Below are positions 56,359 through 64,000 of a DNA stretch of 64,000 nt, one piece after another (position 1 is the stretch's first letter; every line of letters begins with the position of its first letter). The notes under the pieces were generated by a model. That model made no database searches. It worked only from the letters and a program-made list of their open reading frames with translations, and had not been told where the DNA came from. The translations under genes were made by a program, and so were the position numbers. Source of the DNA: Paenibacillus sp. JNUCC32 (GTDB taxonomy: Bacteria > Bacillota > Bacilli > Paenibacillales > Paenibacillaceae); NCBI RefSeq assembly GCF_014863545.1, contig NZ_CP062260.1:2852001-2916000 (forward strand), read 5' to 3'.

Positions 56359-57990
56359 TTACCGGCTGTTAAAACGGTCCAGCGCAGACTGCTGAATCTG
56401 AAGGGCTTCTTCAATGCCCATTCCTTGCACCGTTTGGACAAATTGATCAAAGCCGCTGATCGGCTCCACGCCCATAATGAATTTGTTGACCATCTCTTCG
56501 TAATACGTATTAATATCGTTCATGATCGAGGCATAACGCGTGCTCTCTTCTGCCGTCGGCGAAATAATCGGCATTAAACGGTCGTTCTCCGCCTTCATCC
56601 ATGTCTCAATGGCCGCTTTTTGCTGAGGAAGCGCGGAATACTGCTCGACGTAACGGCGATCCTGAACGAAAGGTCCCGAATAACTGGCCAGGTTGTATTT
56701 CGACAACGCCTGGGTGATCGACAGCCCATCTGGATTCTTCATCACTTCGTCGGTATAGGTCGGGTACCCGTCCTTCATCTCGTAGCTGACTCCCTCAACC
56801 CCGAAATTAAACAGCATGTGCCCTTCTTCCCCATATTTGTAATCGAGCCATTTCACCGTTTCCGCCGGGAATTTGTTCGCTTTCGTCACAGCCGCCCCAA
56901 ATCCGTTGAACGGCGAATCCTTCTGTCCAAGAAGCGGCGTGTCCCCCTTCTTTAGCACAACGTTGGGAGCGCCCACCAGACTGACATCCGGATTGCTTTT
57001 TAACATGAGTTCGGAATAGCGGCCGAGGCTGCTGCCCATGTATCCGGAGAAGGCACCCACTTGATTGTTGGTCACTTTGGCATCTTTGAGCGTCCCGTCC
57101 GTTGCCGCATAATCCTGATCGATCAGGCCTTCGGCATACCATTTGCTCATCGTCTCCAAATAAGATTTGAATTCCGGTTGGATGGGGCCGTACTGTACCT
57201 TCCCGTCCACCTGATAAAATCCTGTCGTAATTCCCCACGCGCCGACAAATGCATGGTTAATGCCCGTCATATCCATATCAAGCAGGAGCGGGATTTCATC
57301 CGCCTGGCCGTTCCCGTTGGGATCCTGGGTCTTGATCGCTTTTAATACTTCATACCACTCGTCAATCGTTTCCGGCACTTGCAGGTTGAGCTGATCCAGC
57401 CAGTCCTGGCGGATGATAAGGCCGTTAAAGGTCAGCAGATACTCGTCTCCGCGGATGAACGGGAATACGTAAATGTTTCCGCCATCCGTCGTTATCAGCT
57501 TTTTGTATTCCGGGTGTTCGTTCAGCAGTTTCGATAGGTTCGGAGCATGCTCTTCAATCAGCTCATTCAGGCGAATGATCGAACCGTCCGATATCGCTTT
57601 ATCCGGCCCTCCGGATACGTTGGCCCAGCCATACTCCACGACATCCGGCAAGTTGCCCGACGAGACCATAATGTTGAAGGCGTCTGCCTCTTGCCCTGCC
57701 GGCGGATGCTGGAACTCAACCTTGGTCCCTGTCAATTTCTCCATTTCCTGATAGGCGGCAATGCCGTTCATATCCTGCATCGTTGCCGATGCGTTGGCAT
57801 TCAGCGATACCCAGTAGGTCAGCTGGCCGGGATACCCCGTTTCTCCGCCTGAGGCAACGCCCGTTCCTTCCTTGCCTTTGTCGCCGGCAGGCTCCTCGGC
57901 TCCCGAGCCTTTTCCGCTGCACCCGGCAATCATAGCCACAATCAGCATGAAGATGGCCAGTCTCGTCATACGTTTCCGGTTTGTTTTCAA
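56359..57990 (-). CDS. Extracellular sugar-binding lipoprotein, LplA type
   Basis: A 543-residue lipoprotein (signal MTRLAIFMLIVAMIAGCSGK, Cys about 24) with the long LplA-type solute-binding fold: PDVVEYGWANVSGGPDKAIS, LIEEHAPNLSKLLNEHPEYK, YVFPFIRGDEYLLTFNGLII, RQDWLDQLNLQVPETIDEWY. It captures oligosaccharides for the two downstream permeases. TTG 57990 follows GGGAGGCG. A cre-like palindrome lies upstream at 58077-58091. Confidence 0.92.
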   Translation of the reverse strand: MKTNRKRMTRLAIFMLIVAMIAGCSGKGSGAEEPAGDKGKEGTGVASGGETGYPGQLTYWVSLNANASATMQDMNGIAAYQEMEKLTGTKVEFQHPPAGQEADAFNIMVSSGNLPDVVEYGWANVSGGPDKAISDGSIIRLNELIEEHAPNLSKLLNEHPEYKKLITTDGGNIYVFPFIRGDEYLLTFNGLIIRQDWLDQLNLQVPETIDEWYEVLKAIKTQDPNGNGQADEIPLLLDMDMTGINHAFVGAWGITTGFYQVDGKVQYGPIQPEFKSYLETMSKWYAEGLIDQDYAATDGTLKDAKVTNNQVGAFSGYMGSSLGRYSELMLKSNPDVSLVGAPNVVLKKGDTPLLGQKDSPFNGFGAAVTKANKFPAETVKWLDYKYGEEGHMLFNFGVEGVSYEMKDGYPTYTDEVMKNPDGLSITQALSKYNLASYSGPFVQDRRYVEQYSALPQQKAAIETWMKAENDRLMPIISPTAEESTRYASIMNDINTYYEEMVNKFIMGVEPISGFDQFVQTVQGMGIEEALQIQQSALDRFNSR

Positions 57991-58076
57991 ATCACGACGC
58001 CTCCCTTTTTTCCTAATGAATGATCATCCCAAATGTTCAGGCCGAGTTGATGCCGGCCCTGCCTCAAATATTAATG

Positions 58077-58091
58077 CTGAAGCGCTTTCAA
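58077..58091. promoter_or_regulatory. cre-like palindrome
   Basis: CTGAAGCGCTTTCAA; on the reverse strand TTGAAAGCGCTTCAG, one base off the CcpA cre consensus. It stands between the AraC sensor and the solute-binding protein gene, fitting catabolite repression. Confidence 0.5.
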
Positions 58092-58127
58092 CGTATATCG
58101 TACAGTTTCTGGATCCATATACAGCGA

Positions 58128-60461
58128 TTAAGAATTGAGATGATCTTTTCTTAAGGTTGATGATAGGGAATGCAGGGTTTCCTTGTATTTTCCCGGGGTG
58201 ATCCCTTCGTATTTCTTGAATACCCGGATAAAACCGACATCGCTGGTATAACCGACGGAACGGGCGATGTGCGAAATCGTATTTTTGGCATCCCGCATCA
58301 TTTCCTTGGAGCGCTCGATCCGAATTTTGGCCAGGTAATCGGTCAGATTGGTCCCGCTGTTCTTCTTGAAGAAGGCCGACAGATAGGGCGGCGTGATATC
58401 GAATTGCTCGGCAATGGAAGCCAGGCTGATCATGGCATCGTCGTGATGCTCCGCGATGTAGCTTTTTATCTTATCCAGGAGCTGCGAGGAGGAATCGCCT
58501 CTCTGGTCTCTTACGTACAGGCAGACTTGGCCGAACATCCATTTCACTTCCCGGTACAGCTCCTCTACCGTGCTGCCCTCGGTAATGTCCTCGATCGATT
58601 TGCCTGCCTGACCGAATACGTCCTCGTATTTCAAATTTAAGGCATTGAGCAGCTTGAACATCGTGCTGAGCAGGTTCGCGAACATGAGTCGACCGAGCTC
58701 GGGCGAGATGGATTGACCGCTGAAGTTGTTGTGGTACAGACTTTGAATGATATCCTGAGCCTTATCCGTATCCCCGCTTTTCATGGCGTTGATGAGCTGG
58801 ATTTCCGTCTCAATGGGAAAATCATAATACACCCCCGTTTTCTGCTTCATTTCATCGTAGAATAAAATCGGTTTATAGGCCGTAAAAATGGAATATTCCA
58901 GCGCCTTCAAGCTTTGGGTATATCCGCTTGCCAAACATCCAAGATCCGAACGGATATCGCTGATCGCGATCGTGATCTCGGACTTGAAGCGCTGTTCGAT
59001 CACCAGCTTCACTTGTTCCGCCCAATCGTACAGCTCGCCCGCCTTGTCCTGCAGAGGTTCCGGCATATTCAGAATCATGGCGACCTGGTTCTTCTCCAGA
59101 TCCACGGAATACGCGGTAAAGGGATGAATTTCTTCGGCCACCTTCCCTGTGACAAAGCGGATCAGGGCCCATTCGCTTTCCCGTTCGTTATGAATGAACC
59201 CGCTGGCATCCCTCAGCTCGATCAGGGCAACGGCAAAGCCGGGATGCGGAAACGATATCCCCATGAATTCCAGGGCATGCTCCGACATATCGGCCGCATC
59301 CACGTTTCCCTTCAATAAACGCTGCAAAAAGTTGGACCGGATCACCGGCGTTTGCCTCGACAATTGCTCCTTCATTTCTGTCTGCTTGCCAAAGGAATCG
59401 GCCATCGTGGATTTGATGAAATCATATTCGTTGCGTACCTTCCCCTCCTTGACCGGATGGGATTGGCGGATAAAGCGGATAATGTCGCGCAGGGGATAAT
59501 ACGCCCGGTACGTCATGTACGCGCAAGCGGCAACTCCGGCGGCCAGGCAGATGCCGAGAACGCCTGCGGCCATTCGTTTGACCATATTCACCTTTTCCAT
59601 AAACACTTTTTCCGGCACGACCGACACGTACTCCCACCCGCTGCGTGCGGATCTGGACGATACCGTCATGACGGCCTGCTTATCCTCAGCTTTACCCACA
59701 TTGGATACTGCGGTTTCACCGGCACGAAGAATCACTTGACCGCTGGCATCCTTAATGGATATCGTTCCGTTGTTGGTTTTCACGATCTCCTCGAGCAAGC
59801 CTGTAATCTGCCTTTCGTCGATCAGCATGACAAGGGCGCCTTTGGGGTTGTTTTTCTCGCCGAATGGAAGCGTTTGCATATATGTGAGCATTCGTTTCTG
59901 GTTCAGGCCTTTGCCGACCTCCGTTACGGGCAGATACCGGTTGAAATGAACGCCGCGCAGTATATCCGCTTGGTATTGTTGAAAGGTTAAGCTTTCATAT
60001 CCGTAGATATCGGAGAACAAGACGCTGGACGTCGTTTTTAAGGTTGGGCTGAGAACCGTATCGCTCTCATCAAGATACACATAAAAATCGGTGATAAAAC
60101 TGCTGCTGTTTCGGTACCGCTGCATTTCCTGCATGAAGGTGTAGTAATTGTAATGCTCCGCTCCGGTTTGAGGGGATCCTGCCTTTAACAGCGTATCCAG
60201 TCTCGGATGTGAAGTAATGTTCCGGGAAATCAAATGCATTTCATCCAATCGGCTGTCCACGACCTGCTTGGCCTGTTCGATGAGTGCCATGTTGGAGTTG
60301 TTGGCATTCTCGATCATAATTCGCTCGATTTGGGTATACAGACCCCAGAACACGATGACCGGGATCAGCAGTACCACAAGATAGGACATGAGCAACGTAA
60401 CGAACACGGATACGCGATTGGATCGCTCATTTCTTGCAGTGGTTGTCGTCAATTTCCCCAT
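58128..60461 (-). CDS. Membrane-bound AraC-type regulator with extracellular sensor
   Basis: A 777-residue one-component sensor. Helix 1 (FVTLLMSYLVVLLIPVIVFW, about 19-40), an extracellular cache-like domain (to about 290), helix 2 (AAGVLGICLAAGVAACAYMT), a central cytoplasmic region, and a C-terminal AraC domain (MISLASIAEQFDITPPYLSA, FFKKNSGTNLTDYLAKIRIE, ISHIARSVGYTSDVGFIRVF, KKYEGITPGKYKE). Such proteins sense oligosaccharides outside the cell and activate adjacent ABC/glycosidase operons. It lies upstream of the solute-binding protein gene and divergent from the lyase gene, so it likely controls both. Confidence 0.9.
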   Translation of the reverse strand: MGKLTTTTARNERSNRVSVFVTLLMSYLVVLLIPVIVFWGLYTQIERIMIENANNSNMALIEQAKQVVDSRLDEMHLISRNITSHPRLDTLLKAGSPQTGAEHYNYYTFMQEMQRYRNSSSFITDFYVYLDESDTVLSPTLKTTSSVLFSDIYGYESLTFQQYQADILRGVHFNRYLPVTEVGKGLNQKRMLTYMQTLPFGEKNNPKGALVMLIDERQITGLLEEIVKTNNGTISIKDASGQVILRAGETAVSNVGKAEDKQAVMTVSSRSARSGWEYVSVVPEKVFMEKVNMVKRMAAGVLGICLAAGVAACAYMTYRAYYPLRDIIRFIRQSHPVKEGKVRNEYDFIKSTMADSFGKQTEMKEQLSRQTPVIRSNFLQRLLKGNVDAADMSEHALEFMGISFPHPGFAVALIELRDASGFIHNERESEWALIRFVTGKVAEEIHPFTAYSVDLEKNQVAMILNMPEPLQDKAGELYDWAEQVKLVIEQRFKSEITIAISDIRSDLGCLASGYTQSLKALEYSIFTAYKPILFYDEMKQKTGVYYDFPIETEIQLINAMKSGDTDKAQDIIQSLYHNNFSGQSISPELGRLMFANLLSTMFKLLNALNLKYEDVFGQAGKSIEDITEGSTVEELYREVKWMFGQVCLYVRDQRGDSSSQLLDKIKSYIAEHHDDAMISLASIAEQFDITPPYLSAFFKKNSGTNLTDYLAKIRIERSKEMMRDAKNTISHIARSVGYTSDVGFIRVFKKYEGITPGKYKETLHSLSSTLRKDHLNS

Positions 60462-60667
60462 ACCCTCATTCCTTCCATTCTTTAGATGTGTTCTTTCCGC
60501 ACTTACATTAATTACATCATACTGTTTTTATTTAACATGAACAGGTTTTCTTCAAAAATGTTAATGCATCACGAAATTGTATCATACTCGAACGCTGCGG
60601 CTTCCTCTACGATGGAAGTGTTCCGGTTTCATGGCCGGAAATCGATATCAGTCGGGAGGGAATGGAT

Positions 60668-63600
60668 GTGAAACGAATGGCTCTGATTGTACTCGTGCTG
60701 ATTACGGGGCTTCATGGCTTTTTGCCGCCCCCATTGGCATGGGCAGAGAGCGAACGAGATCAGGTACAGGAGGGGTTGCTTGTGAACAGCGGTTTTGAGG
60801 CAACGGAGGCGGGGTCCAGCTGGTCAGGCGGAATCAAGCCGGCAAATTGGGGACAGTGGCTTCCAACAGGCTCGCCCATATTGGGAGTAGATTCGGGAAT
60901 ATTCAAATCCGGGAAACAATCGGTCAGCATCGAAGGTCCCGCAGGAACGTCCAGCCGGGCAGCCATAACCCAGTCCATCCCGGTAGAGGTCGGGAAAACG
61001 TATCGGATCAGCGGCTGGGTCAAAACGGAGTCCGTCAGCAATGCCGCGCTCATCCGATATCAAATGAAGCGAACCGGCACCAGCAATGTGCTGGTTCATG
61101 TCGGAACGCTCAAGGGCACCCAAGACTGGACGTATATGGAGAAGCTGTTCACCGTTCCGGATAATGCAGCCTCACCGCCCCTATTGACCGTTGAGCTGTT
61201 TCTGGAAACCGGAACGGGCAAAGCTTGGTTCGACGATGTGTTGGTTGAGGAGCCGCTTCAATCCATCGCGATCGAACCGGATGTGGCCTATCTGAATACG
61301 GGCGAGACCATAACACCTTCCGTCCGTTATGAGCCAGGTTCGTCACCTCCCCCTCAGCTGCAGTGGTCTCCGTCCAATCCGGAAGTCGTGGAAGTGACGG
61401 ATCAAGGTGACGTAACCGGCCTTTCCACAGGACTTGCAACCGTAACCGCAGCGACTTATGACGGTGCTCATACCGCCTCTATGGCGGTCAGCGTCAATGC
61501 GCCGGACACCTTGCTGGTGGACGATTACGAAGGCGAAACGGCTCAAGGCCAAGCTTTGCTCGGGCAATTGTCCGCGCGCGACAGCAGCGGTGCCGACCAT
61601 ACGTATCTCCTCGTCTCCCAGCCTGCGCACGGCAAGATTACCGTAAAGGAGAACGGCAGCTTTACCTACTATCCCGACAGCGGCTTTAGCGGTACGGACC
61701 TCTTCCAGTTTGCTGCCCTGCAGGCTGATACGGGCGGCGCCAAATTCGGCCAGGGCACGATCCACGTTACTCCTGTGAATGCTGCTCCCCTGTTGGATTT
61801 GGAATGGGGTTATACGACGATGAATACTTCCCTTTCCGGCCAGTTCACGAAAGCGAAGGATCCGGATGGAGATCCGATCGCATGGAAACTTGAAGCACCG
61901 CCATCACAGGGCACGGTTCAAGTGGATGCCGAGGGTACTTATCGATATGCTCCTAATGAAAACTATCTGGGGTACGACCGTTTTCGCGTATCGGCTGAAG
62001 ATGGACGTGGCGGACGTACGGAAAGCGATATGCTGGTCTTTGTCGGGCCGACGGCAGATCGAATTTCGGAATCGCTGCACGGTCATGCCTCATCCACCCG
62101 TTCCCATCCGCGCCTTCTCGCATCCACGGACGATTTGAACCGCTCCAAGCAATTGCTGGCAAGCGGAGATCGTTATATGACGGAGTGGATGGAACTCTTG
62201 AGAAATCAAGCGGACCCCGTCCTTGCAACTTCGCCGCTAACCTACCAACCTAATGGCGGCAATGCCTACATGCTACGCGACCGCTTGATTCCGACCGCGC
62301 TCATGTATCGCTTGACCGGCGAATCCCGTTATGCCGAACGTGCGTGGCAGGAACTGGAAGCGATGACGCACTACCCCGATTGGGGCGGCAGAACCAACAA
62401 CATCCTTGCCTTGTCCGAATTGTCTTTCGCCGTTGCGCTGGCCTACGATTGGATATACGACGATTTGAATGAAGCTCAGCGATCCCAATTGAATGCGGCG
62501 ATTCGAGATCATGCGCTTGCTGTCGCGCTCGATTGGTACCGGGGTGAATTCCGCCATAACGGGGAGCACAATAACATTAACCTGGTAGACAACGGAGGCC
62601 TTGGCCTGCTTGCGTTAACCGTTGCGGATGAGCCTGAGACCGAGGATCAGGCGCTGGAAGTCATCCAGAGCACGTTTCAGAAGCTGCAATATGCGCTTCG
62701 TCACTATACCGTGGACGGTTCTTGGCCGGAAGGTCCTGCTTATTGGCATTATGGAGGCCAATACTTGGCCATGTATATTCAAGGCTTGAATAAAAGCCTG
62801 GGTACCGATTTTGGGCTGTCCCTGCTGCCGGGATACGAGGCATCGGGCGCTTATCCGTATCATTTGCTAGGCGAAGGCGGCGTGTTCAATTTTTATGATG
62901 GCGGCGTCAGCTACAACATGTATGAATCCTTATGGTTCGCCTCGTTCTTCAACAAACCTGAATACGCCTGGTTTATTGGCGATCTGTATGAGCGCAAGGG
63001 CTACTTCCACCCTCTCTATCTGGTGTTTTACGAGCCTGGCATGTTTGAAACGGTTCCGACCGAGCTGGATCGTTTCTTCACCGGCATTGAATCGGCCTCC
63101 ATGCGGAGCGCATGGGATGATCCCTATGCCTTGTTTGCTTCCATGAAAGGCGTTAACGAAACGATGCGAAGCCATAACGATCTGGATGGCGGTACCTTCG
63201 TTTTTGACGCGCTTGGCGTAAGGTGGGCATCCGATCTGGGGAACGAATCCTACAGCTTGCCCGGCTTCTGGGATTACAATTATAATCGCTGGACGTATTA
63301 CCGCAAAAAAACCGAGGGACATAATACCATCGTCATCAATCCCGTCCAGAATCCGATTGTTCAGCAAGAGCCTTACGGCACAGCCGTTACGATAAAAAAG
63401 GAATCGAAGCCAAGAGGAGCCTATACGATTCTGGATATGACCGACCTGTACCGGAAAGACGCAGGCGAGATGTTAAGAGGAATGAAACTCTCCGCCGATA
63501 GACGCGAGCTGGTCATCCAGGATGAGATGAAACTGAAGCTTCCTTCAGAGCTGTATTGGTTCATGCACACCGGAGCGGACGTGGAGATTGTGAAGAATGG

Positions 63601-64000
63601 ACGCGCCGCCATTCTTTCACAACTGGATAAGCGGCTGTATGTTGAGCTGGTCGAAGGACCTGCCGGTGCCCGGTTCTCCGTCATGGATGCAGCGCCGCTG
63701 GCCACCTCCCCGAATCCGGATGGCCAATCCAGCAACGAAGGCATGCGCAAGCTGACCATACACCTGGAGCACGTCCAGGATGTCCGCTTGTCCGTTCGCA
63801 TGGTTCCTTTATATGCAAACGATCCGTTACCTCCAGCGGAGACGGGGTATACTCCCCTGCTGGAATGGACCATACCTGACGGCGATCTGCCCGAACCGGC
63901 AGCCCGACCTATGGCTAACCGTTTATTTATGGACGGAATGCCGCTCCATGGGTTTCGTCCAGAAATCACGTATTATGAAGTAGGACTTCCGTTTGATGCT
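60668..64000 (+). CDS. Secreted multidomain polysaccharide lyase, heparinase II/III-like (3' end beyond window)
   Basis: The open frame runs 1111 codons from GTG 60668 (seven bases after GGGAGGG; ATG 60662 is closer and less likely) to the window end. Order: signal peptide (ALIVLVLITGLHGFLPPPLAWA), a CBM-like beta domain (about 40-200: LVNSGFEATEAGSSWSG, GKTYRISGWVKTESVSNAAL), a Big2 Ig-like domain (about 205-280), two cadherin/VCBS-type repeats (about 280-470: VSQPAHGKITVKENGSFTYY, GTVQVDAEGTYRYAPNENYL), then a lyase toroid (NIINLVDNGG region, WPEGPAYWHYGGQY) and a heparinase II/III beta-sheet domain (MRSHNDLDGGTFVFDALG, EGHNTIVIN). It would cleave uronic-acid polysaccharide outside the cell. 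Confidence 0.85.
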   Translation, partial: MKRMALIVLVLITGLHGFLPPPLAWAESERDQVQEGLLVNSGFEATEAGSSWSGGIKPANWGQWLPTGSPILGVDSGIFKSGKQSVSIEGPAGTSSRAAITQSIPVEVGKTYRISGWVKTESVSNAALIRYQMKRTGTSNVLVHVGTLKGTQDWTYMEKLFTVPDNAASPPLLTVELFLETGTGKAWFDDVLVEEPLQSIAIEPDVAYLNTGETITPSVRYEPGSSPPPQLQWSPSNPEVVEVTDQGDVTGLSTGLATVTAATYDGAHTASMAVSVNAPDTLLVDDYEGETAQGQALLGQLSARDSSGADHTYLLVSQPAHGKITVKENGSFTYYPDSGFSGTDLFQFAALQADTGGAKFGQGTIHVTPVNAAPLLDLEWGYTTMNTSLSGQFTKAKDPDGDPIAWKLEAPPSQGTVQVDAEGTYRYAPNENYLGYDRFRVSAEDGRGGRTESDMLVFVGPTADRISESLHGHASSTRSHPRLLASTDDLNRSKQLLASGDRYMTEWMELLRNQADPVLATSPLTYQPNGGNAYMLRDRLIPTALMYRLTGESRYAERAWQELEAMTHYPDWGGRTNNILALSELSFAVALAYDWIYDDLNEAQRSQLNAAIRDHALAVALDWYRGEFRHNGEHNNINLVDNGGLGLLALTVADEPETEDQALEVIQSTFQKLQYALRHYTVDGSWPEGPAYWHYGGQYLAMYIQGLNKSLGTDFGLSLLPGYEASGAYPYHLLGEGGVFNFYDGGVSYNMYESLWFASFFNKPEYAWFIGDLYERKGYFHPLYLVFYEPGMFETVPTELDRFFTGIESASMRSAWDDPYALFASMKGVNETMRSHNDLDGGTFVFDALGVRWASDLGNESYSLPGFWDYNYNRWTYYRKKTEGHNTIVINPVQNPIVQQEPYGTAVTIKKESKPRGAYTILDMTDLYRKDAGEMLRGMKLSADRRELVIQDEMKLKLPSELYWFMHTGADVEIVKNGRAAILSQLDKRLYVELVEGPAGARFSVMDAAPLATSPNPDGQSSNEGMRKLTIHLEHVQDVRLSVRMVPLYANDPLPPAETGYTPLLEWTIPDGDLPEPAARPMANRLFMDGMPLHGFRPEITYYEVGLPFDA

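Noticed and set aside
1..64000. CRISPR arrays, tRNA or rRNA genes, insertion sequences, phage genes
   Set aside because: Looked for direct-repeat arrays, cloverleaf genes, transposase motifs and flanking inverted repeats; none convincing.

Overview
The window reads as chromosome of an endospore-forming, aerobic, saprophytic Firmicute, most likely a Paenibacillus. Support seen in the sequence: spore germination genes (cwlJ, gerQ), strong GGAGG ribosome sites with frequent GTG/TTG starts, a T-box riboswitch, Fur, BirA and TnrA/GlnR-type boxes, LplABC-type sugar uptake, GH78/GH88 enzymes and a quinol oxidase. No rRNA, tRNA, CRISPR, phage or insertion sequence was seen. The first gene (1-236) and the last (60668-64000) are cut by the window edges.

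Layout. 1-5400: two APH-fold kinases, a DUF1904 protein, a possible Sm-like protein, an ECF sigma factor carrying a degenerate peptidase-like tail, and a HIT/PP2C gene pair behind a complete T-box. 5438-11407: nitrate assimilation, nasB-nasC facing the transporter narK. Both divergent leaders carry tandem hexaloop hairpins that overlap a terminator (an ANTAR-type antitermination layout), and both promoters carry a TnrA/GlnR-like box at -35. 11540-13477: vanY-vanZ-like operon. 13662-17238: heterodimeric ABC exporter. 17338-20460: isomerase pseudogene, LysE exporter and a MocR regulator with repeated operator-like motifs. 20461-21462: decayed or small membrane ORFs and a tiny ORF. 21463-25356: qoxABCD quinol oxidase. 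25639-38849: housekeeping genes (CWB2 protein, NrnB-like DHH, Fur-controlled heme monooxygenase, rhodanese-like protein behind a CsoR/CstR-like palindrome, bioB with BirA box, LtaS-type enzyme, epimerase, azlCD, dehydrogenase, EamA, KtrB). 38995-46788: tandem M29 aminopeptidases, ECF sigma/anti-sigma pair, DUF6147 protein, CNNM/CBS transporter, gerQ and cwlJ. 46921-64000: polysaccharide use (GH78 rhamnosidase plus AraC; GH88 hydrolase, ABC importer, membrane AraC sensor and a large secreted lyase), interrupted by copCD and a GNAT gene.

How it fits together. The nas block brings in nitrate and reduces it to nitrite; no nitrite reductase or ANTAR regulator lies in the window. The last 14 kb can be read as one pathway: a secreted lyase cuts a uronic-acid polysaccharide, the ABC system imports the fragments, GH88 removes the unsaturated uronate and GH78 removes rhamnose, with two AraC regulators. 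The strongest candidates for new biology are the paired ANTAR-type leaders, the T-box in front of a HIT/phosphatase pair, and the sigma factor with the peptidase-like tail.
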